DNA of 64,000 bases from Cyrtodaria siliqua (taxonomy: Eukaryota > Mollusca > Bivalvia > Adapedonta > Hiatellidae): contig JAWPHD010000090.1 of assembly GCA_037043455.1 (NCBI GenBank), positions 558,001 through 622,000 on the forward strand, given 5' to 3'. Positions 11,649 to 22,199 of this stretch are shown one piece after another. Position 1 is the first letter of the stretch, and each line of letters opens with the position of its first letter. The translations under genes and the position numbers were made by a program. The notes beneath the pieces are model-generated. The model did no database searches and was not told where the DNA came from. It saw only the letters and a program-made list of their open reading frames with translations.

Positions 11649-12044
11649 CCATCTAATAGATTCATATGATTCTTTTATGTAAGGGCTCGAATTTAGCACT
11701 CGCAAACTTGCAAAATACGAGTTGTTTTGAGAAAATGCAAGTTGAAATTTTCAGCACTCGCAAACAACATGCGTGTATATATTTCCTGTACAAATTTAGC
11801 ATGATAGATTACTCAAATAACGAAAGGAGTTAGTTGTCGTCTTTTACTACAACACAAGCTAATATAAGTAGTGTATGCGCAGAAATATCTCTGACCGAAA
11901 GATGAAGAAAAATGCCAGTAAGAATGCACTTTTGCGATCTGAAAATATAGCACTCGCCAAAAAAAAGCAAGTGAGTAAAAAAGTTAAATTCTACCCCTTT
12001 ATGTGCTCAGATGATAAAGAGTCTGATACATGGGACCGCTGGGT
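11649..12044. other. Unassigned; short duplicated words
   Basis: AGCACTCGCAAAC-like words recur at 11695, 11752 and about 11950, so part of this may be a small decayed tandem or TIR element. No gene seen. Confidence 0.35.
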
Positions 12045-12550
12045 TTAACCCGTAACCCGCTACATACCGTATTGATTCTAATTAGTGCCCCCGGGGGCGT
12101 GACATTTTCTGAAAGGGGGGGGTCGCTTATTAGAAAGCTTTTCGTAAGCCAGTACACATTTTAATTCCTTATATAATGCTAAAAAATGTTGTGTTACTGA
12201 AATATGGAATTAAATTCATAAGTGTGTGTATACTGTTTCTTGATTTTAACCGCTTTTCTTGGATATTAACCACTTTTACACCTCAAGGTAAGATTTTATT
12301 TTTTTTAAAGTTGGCGGTTGGGTGGGGCTAATTAGAGGGGGAGCGCTTATTAGAAACAATACGGTATATATATCTTTGAATTAAGACCGTTCCACTTATG
12401 TGGCAAAGGGGTGTTTTGGGGAAAATGACTGATCAGCAACCGGATATTGTAAACGGTGATCAGTCTGCGAGTTCGCAGGCTGATCTGGGTTAACAATGGA
12501 CGCAAAGGCTATTAGAGTCGTGCTTATAATATAGCAGTTTAAGGGTTTAA
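12045..12550 (+). mobile_element. M3-family MITE, interrupted
   Basis: The left end TTAACCCGTAACCCGCTACA and right part (CAAAGGGGTGTTTTGGGG, GACTGATCAGCA, GTCGTGCTTA) match the intact copy at 21219-21416. The middle is split by a second TIR element at 12065-12366. The right terminus is decayed (GTTTAAGGGTTTAA). Confidence 0.8.
12065..12366. mobile_element. TIR element nested in M3 MITE
   Basis: About 300 bp. Left end CCGTATTGATTCTAATTAGT and the inverted right end CCGTATTGTTTCTAATAAGC are flanked by TA on both sides. A TA target suggests a Tc1/mariner-type mobiliser (inference). It inserted after the host MITE, whose two halves it separates. Confidence 0.8.
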
Positions 12551-12994
12551 GCACATACACAAATTTTGTCTTAAACTTTGGCATTTTTCATGAAAAGTAT
12601 ATGTATATGGATAGATATCTATCCTATGATTTGATATAATCTATTTTCTTCCTCTGAAGTTTCTCCCCCTATACCAATATTAAAATTGTGCTTAACTTAC
12701 CTATTTAACCGATTCATGTATTATATCGCATTTTAAATATTGAGTAATCCAAACCATTAATAACTTTACTTTCACACAGTGGCCGTCTTAATAAGGTAAA
12801 TGTACACTGAATTACACACTCAGCATTTATACAAGAATGTGTAGTACTACAAGGTTTATAGTACCCATGTCCAATTAGGGAAAATAGAATGTACAGAGAC
12901 AAATAGCATGTATCTGAGGACATAATAAATCTGCGTTATCCATATTTACCAGAAGACATTTTAAAAATGCTGACAGTTTCAAAATTTATACTAA
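12551..12994. other. Unassigned sequence
   Basis: AT-rich. A 69-codon minus ORF at 12714-12923 shows no motif and is not called. Confidence 0.4.
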
Positions 12995-13620
12995 ACACTA
13001 GAAATGTGTCCACGACCCCTAATGTGACCTTGACCTTGAAGAAAGGACTCGGCATTTGTTTACAACAACTCCTCATGTTGACAATAACTTTATACTTTAA
13101 ATCACTCCACCAGCCTTAAAGTCATAGACTGAACATAAAAAACACTACTGACCTTTGACCTGTGTCGCAACCATGACCTTAATGATAAGAGGGAGTAATT
13201 CAAAATACATCACCATGGTAACTCAGAATAATTATTATCATCAAAATCACTCAAATAGTTCAAGTTATAAATCGGACACAAAAATACCAATATTAAACCT
13301 TTGACCACAATGTGACCTTTAAATGATTGGAACATTATCTCTCTACCCAGGCAAAATTGACCGTCATATATATAATCTTACATGTGTTGAAAATGACGTA
13401 AAACACTATACAAACAAATCTATCCAGGCTTGAATGTTATAGATTGGAAACTTTGACCTGTAACCCCTCAGTGTGACACTGACCTTGGTAATAAGTGAGT
13501 TGTTTTCTGACACATTGTGACAACCTTTTTCTCATTTAAAAATCTTTTAAAGTTTCAGACCAGACCTTTGTCGACATTGGACTCCTAGTGTGACCTTGAC
13601 ATTGAAAAAAGGAATGAGGA
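12995..13620. repeat. Diverged TGACCTTGACCTTG-rich repeat
   Basis: Units with AATGTGACCTTGACCTTGAA, CTTTGACCTGT and AGTGTGACCTTGACATTG recur about every 130-160 bp with heavy divergence. 13149-13161 is a perfect TGACCTTTGACCT (DR1). 13340-13428 is a SINE-B fragment. This looks like an old tandem or mobile sequence. Confidence 0.55.
13340..13428 (+). mobile_element. SINE-B 3' fragment
   Basis: TACCCAGGCAAAATTGACCG, CATGTGTTGAAAATGACGTA and AAACACTATACAAACAAA match the 3' half of SINE-B (compare 19.4 and 51.6 kb). Head missing. Confidence 0.75.
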
Positions 13621-14252
13621 AGTTGTACAGGACACAGCATCATCCTTTCTAGCTTCTCTGATTATAGTTTTGTAACATTACATAACTAAATACTGTGTAC
13701 AGCATGCAGTGATTTAAATAATTATTGTGCACGAATATTTGGTTTCTGTGTTGAGATTATAGCTTTCACAGTTATAAATAGTCTTATGATCACTTGCAAA
13801 CAAATATTTTCAAATGTCTCGAAAATTGCTATCATATTTTGCCCTCAAGAAAACACTTCTATTGTTGATAATTTCTCAGGAGTTGTTTGAGCAAAAGTTA
13901 ACTCCATTAACAACTTGAATCATTGATTAAACATTTAGTAACATAGAGCTGCATTAGTAAGTCATTATTTTCTTGACACAACTACCATTATTGAATATTT
14001 ACTAAATAGAAACAAGATATTTTGACGAATTCCATAGCGGTACAAAAAAGAGTACCTATTTGTGCGACTGAAGCCCGCAATAAAATTATACTTGCAGGTA
14101 CAATGGACGCGCTCCCAACTGAGCTACACAGTTATCATGATGGAAGACTTACATACAGCGTGAACAACAGAAATGTAACTAACGCAGTATCTAAGCATTG
14201 TTTACATTTTTTTTTTAATAAACATATTTATTACTACATTATATGCTCATGT
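13621..14252. other. Unassigned; one tRNA-like fragment
   Basis: AT-rich. On the minus strand, 14103-14130 reads GTAGCTCAGTTGGGAGCGCG, a box A-like tRNA 5' half without a matching box B. It is probably a dead tRNA-derived repeat. Confidence 0.35.
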
Positions 14253-14266
14253 TTCCATTTCACTGA

Positions 14267-14584
14267 GAGGGCTGGCGTGGCGCAGTCGGTAGCGCGGCGG
14301 ATTTGTAACCGGAGGCCCCGGGTTCAATCCTCCGTGGTGTCACTGAGTTTCGTCGGTGTGTTCTTGGGCAAGACACTTTCCCTTAGCCTCGTCCGTCGGA
14401 TGGGGACGTAAACCGGGCGGTCCCCGTGTATCGGTCTATCGTCCGAGCACGTTAAAGAACCATAGGAATCTATTCTTTAATAAGAGTATGGCACGGTTCC
14501 CGGATTCCTCTGTATCCTTCCCCTCTCTCTGGGCCGGCTCTAAATAACCTATACTGTGTTGATGAGCCGTTAAGCAACATTTAA
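14267..14584 (+). mobile_element. SINE-A, intact reference copy
   Basis: A complete 318-bp tRNA-derived SINE with a perfect 14-bp target duplication TTCCATTTCACTGA (14253-14266 and 14585-14598). Box A is TGGCGCAGTCGG and box B GGTTCAATCC. The body holds TTGGGCAAGACACTTT, a block typical of conserved SINE central domains. Next come CGTTAAAGAACCATAGGAA, GGTTCCCGGATTCC, GGGCCGGCTCTAAATAACC and the 3' tail AAGCAACATTTAA. The anticodon loop reads TTTGTAA. It is non-coding; the 129-codon ORF at 14022-14411 crosses into it by chance. Confidence 0.95.
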
Positions 14585-14599
14585 TTCCATTTCACTGAA

Positions 14600-16085
14600 T
14601 AAAATTAGTTATTTCACCGAGTTATCTGCTTATGCTGAAAACAATTAGTTTTACTTACGGACAGTATCCCTTTAATTACAATAAATATAAAGGGTGAATG
14701 CGTAACCATTGTATCTTGTTCTTTATTTATATATAGTTACAACAGATCTGCCTCGACCCTCTCCATATGAGAATGTACAAAGCAATAACTTAATATTTAT
14801 ATAGTGCTTTGGAGATCGTCCACACATAAAATAGCAATTAACACTCAACTCTGACATGAAAACAACAGAACAATATATTAAAAAATATATGAATGACTCC
14901 TGAACTACTGTTGAAAGTATTTCCACAGGTTGAACTACCGATCCACTTGGATAATTAATTTAAAAAAAACGTCACAGCAGACGGCAAGTAAAATGAAAAA
15001 TTCCAGTTAAGTGAAATGGACACCATATATCACTTCTGCAACCTATAACTTGCCTGTATCAATTAATCGAAACTCCAGAAGATCACATCTGAGTCCCATG
15101 TAATAGAATTGATTTTGATCATTATGTTATATATGATCAAAAGTGGCTAAGAGTCTATTAAGCTTCCAACAAACACAGAGCAGGCTGTCATGTCTACGAC
15201 TCAATCAAGCATCTGATGACATGGATCTTTATTTAAATTACAGGGATATGGATTTCTAATATCCCCACAGAGTCATAAATGTTGCCAACAGCAAGGTCTA
15301 ATGCATTACCTAATTAACAAGAAAATGGGGGTCATCAATATCTTCCCCCACCACAACCACTACAGTGTTTTCAGGAAAGTGCACAAAATAGTGATATTAT
15401 ACAGAACAAGAGTTGTCTGAGGACAACGCAGCTCCACTATGCGATTTGTCAGAGAAAAACAAATTATACACCTGACATATACCATAACTATGTGTCACGG
15501 AGATAACTTCAAAGTTCCAGCTTTCAGCACAATGCGTATTGTACGCATGAAAAAAATTACATTACGTATTTATATGTTTACAAATGCGTATTCTTTTATT
15601 ATGACTGGGTGGAGTGGGCTCACTCATTTTTTCTAAGCTATTGAAGTGTGTATGCAGAAATTTGGTTCTCAGTATTTATCAGCAATATTTATCAGCAATG
15701 TTAATTTTAAAGTGTTTTCGCTAAAAACTATGTGTAATTACGCAGATAGGCGTCTCACCTGCAGCACTGAACTTGTTCGAGCCTTGCCAGTGTTTTCTTT
15801 CTCGTATATAAGTTGTACCGAAAAATGGTACCATTCACTATGGCAAAAAGTATGTTTTTTCCCAATTGGAGTAAAAAAACTCCCAATCAATATTTTTTGT
15901 TTTAAATATTTTGAATGAAACTTTATTTAAAGAGAAGAAGTGGGAACTATATTGTTTTAGGTGAGGGTAATGAAATACTACTAGAGAATGTATACATGGC
16001 AACATTGGTTTGCAATGTATTTAAGCATATATTGCTTTTATTTGATAGTGAAAAACTGATGGCTCCAAGACACTAATCGCCTAGC
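14600..16085. other. Unassigned; one Helentron-like 5' end
   Basis: 15407-15440 reads AACAAGAGTTGTCTGAGGAC then AACGCAGCTCCACTATGCG, the start typical of Helentron-like elements, without a recognisable core or 3' end. Two short plus ORFs (15439-15636, 15646-15918) show no motifs. Otherwise AT-rich and unrecognised. Confidence 0.4.
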
Positions 16086-16087
16086 CC

Positions 16088-16345
16088 CATGATGGCCCCC
16101 ATCCATCAGATGGGGTGTTTTGGAGTCTACCCTCTGGGCACGTTAAAGAACCACTGGATAGTTAGAGTAACAGGGCATGGTTCCCAGATTCCCGTGTCCA
16201 TCCCCAGATTCCCGTGTCCATCCCCAGATTCATGTGACCATCCCCAGATTCCCGTGTCCATCCCCAGATTCCTGTGTCGATCCCCTCTCTGGGGGCAGCT
16301 AAACTAACCCAAACAGTCTGTTGATCAGCCATTTACCAACACGAG
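16088..16345 (+). mobile_element. SINE-A, 5'-truncated, with internal 20-bp expansion
   Basis: Has CCATCAGATGGGG, GGGCACGTTAAAGAACCA, CATGGTTCCCAGATTCC, CTCTCTGGGGGCAG and GTTGATCAGCCATTTA of SINE-A. The stretch normally present once as GGTTCCCGGATTCC is repeated five times at 16181-16280 with a 20-bp period (CCCAGATTCCCGTGTCCATC). The 72-codon ORF here is a repeat artefact. Confidence 0.85.
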
Positions 16346-16410
16346 GGTTCAGTGCAAAACTATTGTCTCTCCTTCTTTAGTCATATGTAGTTACAATAGT
16401 TTTGCGCTGA
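16346..16410. repeat. Short inverted repeat
   Basis: GTGCAAAACTATTGT near 16351 and ACAATAGTTTTGCGC near 16390 are reverse complements around a short loop. The same arm word occurs once at 25667-25682 (GCAAAACTATTGTAAC), so the arms are dispersed. Confidence 0.6.
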
Positions 16411-16435
16411 CCCCGCACATGTACAATTCAATTCC

Positions 16436-16612
16436 ATTCTGCAGAACATCAGTGGTGCAGAACATCAGTGGTTCGATATCTACCCAGGTGCCCGTCCGTG
16501 CACGACAACTGCCTGGAGAGGCACCTGGGGTCTTCTTCCTCCACCAATGGAAGCTGAAATGTTGCCATACGAGTCCTTAGCTGTTGGTGCAACTATAAAA
16601 TCTAATTCAATG
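16436..16612 (+). mobile_element. SINE-C fragment, plus orientation
   Basis: TCTACCCAGGTGCCCGTCCG, AGGCACCTGGGGTCTTCTTC, CACCAATGGAAGCTGAAA and GTTGGTGCAACTATAAAATC match the 3' two-thirds of SINE-C. The tRNA-like head is lost. Confidence 0.85.
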
Positions 16613-16806
16613 ATCCATTCTGCTGGGTATAAATGATAATCAATGGCCCACAATGACTAGGTTTTATATTACATATTACAAGCATGCATGTTGCAGATTC
16701 TTATTTCATTCTTGAGCAGCAAATCAATAGATTCCTCGATTAGACTTGATACATGCAGCTTCATTTAGTTTAAATTTCAAGTAACTTCAGATGTTTAGGC
16801 CATAAT

Positions 16807-16925
16807 AAACTAATTGTGTGTGTGTGTGTGTGTGTGTAGTTCTGAGTTTTATAGTCCTTCCGCCAACGAACACGACAAGAGAATCCCCGAAGCGATGGGC
16901 ACAATAGAGTCTGGACTGTAATAAA
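16807..16925. repeat. (TG)n microsatellite plus dispersed flank
   Basis: About 11 TG units at 16815-16838. The flank TTCTGAGTTTTATAGTCCTT, GAATCCCC and GAGTCTGGACTG is echoed at 52920-53045 (TTCTAAGTTTCATAGTCCCT, GAATCTCCC, GAGTGTGGACT). The microsatellite and flank therefore travel together as a repeat. Confidence 0.7.
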
Positions 16926-17135
16926 CTAATTGCTAGTTTCTCATCCAAATTTATTTCAAAATTTCAAAATAGGGGTGGGGGGTGAAATTTTATTTTTTTA
17001 TTTTTTATTTTATACGACAAATGGAAAATGGTCTCGGCACATGGCAAAAATAGTAAAACATACTACTGAGTACTTCCAAGATTGAAAACACTTTTTTAAT
17101 AGTGTTTCATACTTTCAGCAATTTTTTTTTATTAT

Positions 17136-18840
17136 TACCGTATTTGTCGGGGTATAGCGCGCACTTTTTTACCCCAGATTCTGTGGCTGAAGTTGGGGTG
17201 CGCGGTTTAAGCAACAAGTAATGATTTACTTTTTTTTTTTCAGCCAAGACGAGAAGTTTTGTGGTTTTCAAAAAGTCGCAAGACCGGCCGTTTACTACAG
17301 AGATTGAATCGAACAAAAGTTGGCTTGTTTCTATTGTTTCAATAAAATGCGTTGTATGCTATATGCTTATTATCAATAAAAATAATAAAATCAAACTTTA
17401 CCATGTTTTATGTTGATTATTGTTGAGAAAATACCATTGAAATGTTGAAAAATACAATTGTTTACATCAATCGGCATTTTGAAATGAAAACGAGGCTGGG
17501 GTTTTCCGAACCCGCAGACTGGGTTAGTGCATATTTTATTAATAGAATACAATAGAATTGTATGTATAATAATTATTCCTAATAAACAACGACCCCCTTA
17601 CTTATTTGTTAAAGTTGATTTCTGAATTTCTGAATTTCGACAACGTAGAATCATGATTATTTCTAAATTGGTTCAAGGGTTCATTTGATTGGGAAAACGT
17701 GTTAAGTGTGAAGTGTTTGGTTTATGTTAACTGACCGCAAACAATGATAACTAATTATTAAACAAACATGTGACACTCGACTGGGATAGACGTCTTTTGT
17801 CTACCGGTCTACTGTGTGAATTTAATTTTTACTTCTATTTTTACTAGGGAACTTTAAATTTCTACGAGTAGGGTTTAGTGTTTGGGGTTTAGGTTTACAG
17901 CAGTCTTATACTCTATACGTTTGCTTTCTGATTATTATCAGGGTGCAACAGCTTAGACTGCTTGAAGTTGTTTTTTTGTCCAAATCACAAAAGTCTATTT
18001 TTAGAATCTATTCTTATCCAGAGACGAGTGTACAGTTTCGGGAATATCCCTACTACACAATTATTTTTGTTTTTGATAAGATTTGTCTAATAAAAGACTC
18101 TTACATCTAATAAAAGAAAAGTTACGCATTAGTTTAGTTATCTAATGCACATATAAAACTCTGAGAGCAACATTTACATTGAAACTTCTTGAATTTTTAC
18201 TTAGAACTTTGTTAGTGATAGAGGATTTTCGAAATTATTCACTGAGTTTATATAGAAACGTACTACATACGTTTCTTTCGTTTCCGGTTTAGGCTTTATG
18301 TTTCATGCTACAAATTTAGTTACTTCTGTTTGTAGTGTTGATGATTTCGAGACTGAACCTCGCTTCGAATTTGTTTTCTAAGCAAACATATATAAAACTT
18401 TAAGGGTTAGCAGAACAAAACGGTCCTTTTCAGGGCCAGCACATATTTATTCGAAAGAATAATCTGTTTTAATTGTCAATCCAAAATATTAAATATAATA
18501 TGATCGTAATAAAAGTTGAACACGGGCGTGGTTTTTTTATTTTATTGAAACTTGAGTAAACAACAAAAGTACACTCAACAGTACAAGTTTATTTACACTT
18601 GAGTAAAAAAACACAAGTCTAACATGCAGCTTCGTTTTAGCGAATCAAAATTCGTTTTACATTTCCTCTTTGGTCAATGCTTCAAAATGGCGCTCTGCTA
18701 TCCTGAAATTGAAAACACATGTTTTTAATGCGCGGTTTACGCTACAATACATAAAAAAAAGTTTTTTTCCAAGGATTTCAGGCCCAAAGTCGGGGTGCGC
18801 GTTATATGCGCATGCGCGCTATACGCCGACAAATACGGTA
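17136..18840. mobile_element. 1.7-kb TIR element (CCGTATTTGTCGG ends), non-autonomous
   Basis: The left end CCGTATTTGTCGGGGTATAG and the inverted right end CCGTATTTGTCGGCGTATAG are flanked by TA. GGGGTGCGCG words lie subterminally on both sides. The interior is AT-rich (17330-18660) with no transposase; the longest ORFs are 60-70 codons and cross the termini. Mobilisation in trans by a TA-targeting transposase is inferred; the superfamily is not assigned. Confidence 0.75.
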
Positions 18841-19019
18841 TTTTTTTTTTTTTTTTGAAGAAATAAAAAAATCATTAAACCGGGGCGGCATAAAAAATGG
18901 GGGCGGGAGGGGATGAGAATCTAGCAATTAATTTATTATGGCCTTATGAAAACATAATAACAACATGTAAAATGATTCGAACGAAGACAAAGCTTATAAA
19001 TGTAGAATTTCTTTCTTAT

Positions 19020-19560
19020 TTAAAGGGACACATGGCAATCTTGCTTGTTTTAAAACTTGCGGCATCCGTTAGTTTTTCTACATAAATTGCATTTGTTCAA
19101 TCAAATAATAATACTAATTATAAGAACAGAATAAAGGAAACTGTTTTTGCATATTACTAACTGTTGATTATATTTCATTAAATTTCACCAATAATATATT
19201 TAAACCTATGGTAGATAAACGTAGAAAAGTTGAAAATTTTAAACTTTATTTAAATATATGCAAGCAGATTTAAAGTCAAAATGAAACTGGATTAATAAAT
19301 CCAGAGGCTAATTTTAATGCTTGATAAAGACGGGTTCGAATCCCACTTGGAGCTTGACTTGTAGGTGAGGAAGTGTTGATTCTTACGGATGGCGGGAGGT
19401 GTACAGTACTCAGTTCTACCCAGGAAAAGTGTGTGGTCTGCCTCCAACACAAAAAATCGACCGTCATATAAACCTTACGTGTTGAAAATGACGTAAAACA
19501 CCAAACAAACAAGATTGCCATAAAACACCAAACAAACAAGATTGCCATATGTCCCTTTAA
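19020..19560 (+). mobile_element. M1-family MITE, interrupted by SINE-B
   Basis: Ends TTAAAGGGACACATGGCAAT and the inverted CAAGATTGCCATATGTCCC then TTTAA. Interior words CCGTTAGTTTTTCTACATAA, AATATATTTAAACCTATGGT and GCAGATTTAAAGTCAAAATG are shared by all M1 copies. SINE-B sits near the right end. TTAA at both termini suggests a TTAA-specific (piggyBac-like) mobiliser. Confidence 0.85.
19328..19516 (+). mobile_element. SINE-B inside M1 MITE
   Basis: Begins at box B (GGGTTCGAATCCCACTTGG). Then come TTACGGATGGCGGGAGGTGT, AGTTCTACCCAGGAAAAG, TGTGTGGTCTGCCTCC and GTGTTGAAAATGACGTAAAA, with a CAAACAAAC tail. The 26-bp junction AAAACACCAAACAAAC plus AAGATTGCCAT occurs twice, so SINE tail and MITE end are duplicated together. 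The 104-codon minus ORF is an artefact. Confidence 0.85.
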
Positions 19561-20354
19561 TACTGAAACATATTTAGTATTTAGATTCAAGGTAATAATA
19601 ATGTATTATTGCGTTCATATTATTTGAATTGTAACCAATAGAAACAAACAGGCAAAGTTCAAAGGTATCAAAAAACGATTGAAACATTTGAAAGAAAAAA
19701 CCCCACAAATATCGTATGTATACGAAGAGAAAAAACAAGGCACATTTCAAAAAGGGACAGTGACCATAAGTAAAGCATATAGCAATTAATGTGTGATTTT
19801 TACTCAGTGAAACATGAGCATAGACCCAAATAGTATGATGTAATAAATTCATAAATTTGAAGAAAAGTTATTGTTTGTAAACATGATAGCGGGGACCCCA
19901 ATATTTACATGTTTGATCATTTCTGTTTCTCACGTGATATCCATTTAGCGCATTAGGTTTTGATTACAGCATGTCTTATGTCATATAACTGTCCGGTGTA
20001 GCTCAGTCCGGAGCGAGTTCATCTATCCGGCAATAGGCATATAATCTGGACTAAAGCTCAATGACGTAACATATACCATGTAAACCTCTCAATACCATGT
20101 CCAACATAATAAACCTATACTTTTGTAAACATACCATGTAAGTAATGAATTGTTTGTCCAAAATCATTGACCGTTTCAGTTTATTTTTAGAACTTACTAA
20201 ATTGTAATTTTAGTTTGGGCTTGGAGTTCAATTCCACAAAGTGGTATATATTTTTTTGGACTGCTATTGAATTCCGTCAATTTAAGACATCTTGTTCTCT
20301 ATTTAGTATTAAAATACCAGTATTTAATAATGGTAGTTGTGTAATGTTTGTCAA
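19561..20354. other. Unassigned; tRNA-like remnant near 19990
   Basis: Mostly AT-rich. 19990-20030 reads GTCCGGTGTAGCTCAGTCCG then GAGCGAGTTC, a tRNA 5'-half-like word without box B. The 92-codon minus ORF at 19574-19852 is rich in F, Y and H from AT-rich sequence and is not supported. Confidence 0.35.
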
Positions 20355-20355
20355 C

Positions 20356-20795
20356 GTAACATATTTCGAGCCTATTGTATTTGGGGGCAGAGAATTTCTA
20401 TAGGTAACTGTAAATCACTGTTTAGTGTTAGCCATACAATTTCGTGAGCAAAGTGTGATATTAAATTTTTCTTCAGATTATGAGGCCCACATAACACATT
20501 AAAGAATGTTGTAAATTTATTGTGTTGTGCTCTGATTTTTAGTCTAAAAACAATTAAGAAATACCAGATAAGTTTTGTATTCAAAAGGTAAATTATGAAA
20601 ATATATTTCTTTATTAAAGTAAATTACAAAGTGTTGTTAAGCTATTCTTACCCTCAATATAGCAATGCTATACAAAAAAAAATTAAGAGCGGGCCTCAAT
20701 TTAAATACCTGAGTTGATCAGCCATGAAGGTGCTGGTGTAAATATTCAAGCTTCCCATGCTTTTTCAATGACCAAGTAGCATTGGGAAACGTAAA
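20356..20795 (-). mobile_element. M2-family MITE, minus orientation
   Basis: Shares ATATTTCGAGCCTATTGTAT, AAGCTTCCCATGCTTTTTCA, GAGCGGGCCTCAATTTAAAT and AAATACCAGATAAGTTTTGT with the plus copies at 26.6, 28.4 and 52.3 kb. Both TTAA termini are mutated. Confidence 0.8.
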
Positions 20796-21218
20796 CAGAA
20801 ACAAAATGTTGCAAGACTGTAACCAGGATGTGAGGAGTGACACTCAACATTGACATTTCCAACATCAAACTGGATAGGAGACAATTAACAGCTGGTGTTT
20901 ATATATATTTCACAATTTCGGCACACATATATAATTGTATATGCATTGTATTCTCATATGAAAAACATAATAATATGATCTGTTTACATCTTCTATCAAA
21001 ATATTTAATTTTTCATCATTTTTTATTTTCTATATTCAATACTGTGCCGTTTTATCGCTCAGTATAATTATGTTCCCATAAAAACTGAACTGTAATTAAG
21101 TCACAAGTTTCCTGTGCTAAGTGATAAAATAAACATTGACAACTCATCCTATGGTTTGCATCATTGTTGTCAAAAATTAAAATGATGTTGATAAACAATT
21201 TTCTGAGTCTGAGTCCGC
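20796..21218. other. Unassigned sequence
   Basis: AT-rich; the 76-codon plus ORF at 20837-21067 has no motif. Confidence 0.35.
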
Positions 21219-21416
21219 TTAACCCTTAACCCGCTACATATATTTAATGGACTGTTCTTTCTTTGAATAATGACTATTCCATTTATGTGACAAAGGGGTG
21301 TTTTGGGGGAAAATGACTGATCAGCAGCTGGACATTGTAAACCCTGATCTGGGTTTACAATGGATGCAAAGTCTATTATAGTCGTGCTTAGCGGGTTAAG
21401 GGTTAATTCTGAAATG
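21219..21416 (+). mobile_element. M3-family MITE, intact reference copy
   Basis: 198 bp with TIRs TTAACCCTTAACCCGCTACA and TAGCGGGTTAAGGGTTAA. The interior has GGACTGTTCTTTCTTTGAAT, CAAAGGGGTGTTTTGGGG and GATCTGGGTTTACAATGG. The TTAA ends fit a TTAA-targeting mobiliser. Confidence 0.9.
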
Positions 21417-22199
21417 TCTGTGTTATTTAAATTTTCATGTATGGGACTGTGTGTTTATGACCAGATGATCTGCGTTATAAAGTTTCTGTGAACAAATACG
21501 AGTGTATATATCCTACAATTAATAATTATACACGTTTTTTAACATATAATTCCCAAAGAGTCTAAAAACTGATTCTGTTTAAAATTAAATTCTCAGACAC
21601 TGAGCAGACATAACACACTTTATTGGGCTATATATAGAAATTGAATGGGACATATATAGAAATTGAATGGGACATAATATAGAAATTGAATGGGACACCA
21701 GTTTGAGCATGGAGATAAACTATTAATTGGTGATTATTTTAATTAACGGTAGCTCGCAGTTCAGGGATTTTTGGTTTCCCCTTTCAGTATATTTACATAC
21801 ATTATTTGTCAAACACATACTCAATAGGAAATGAAGAATTTAACTTCTTTTTTTGCTTCTGACCTGAAATCATGTTGGAATTTGCTAACGTTAAATTTGG
21901 CTTAGTCAGATTTAACTGCAAGATAGCTTAAAAAAACAACCCCAAAAAAACAGCATAAAAATGTTGATAATGGAGGGTTATATACCAGAAATTAAACAGT
22001 ATTGAAATAATACCTATAACATGAAATGCATATACATGTAGCAGGAGAGTTATATAATTTTATATACACAGCCTTTTATATAACATAAGAATCATATTTA
22101 TATAAGTGAACATTAGATGAAAATGTGTGTGTTTTAAAAACAAAATTATTTGAAACTCCTACCATATAAATATATATTGTATAAAATGTTTTATGTGTG
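21417..22199. other. Unassigned; small local repeat
   Basis: ATATAGAAATTGAATGGGAC occurs three times in tandem at 21632-21692. The rest is AT-rich with no gene seen. Confidence 0.5.

Noticed and set aside
11177..11682. Repetitive LLHSLLYS or VASG protein
   Set aside because: Open frames follow from a stop-free 12-bp unit and occur on both strands; no start or splice context.
14267..14345. Possible tRNA gene (box A and box B present)
   Set aside because: It continues into a SINE body shared with four other loci and lies inside target duplications, so it is a SINE head.
14022..14411. 129-codon ORF
   Set aside because: Its second half reads through the tRNA-like head and body of an intact SINE with a perfect target duplication.
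19276..19590. 104-codon minus ORF
   Set aside because: Covers a SINE-B and the end of an M1 MITE.
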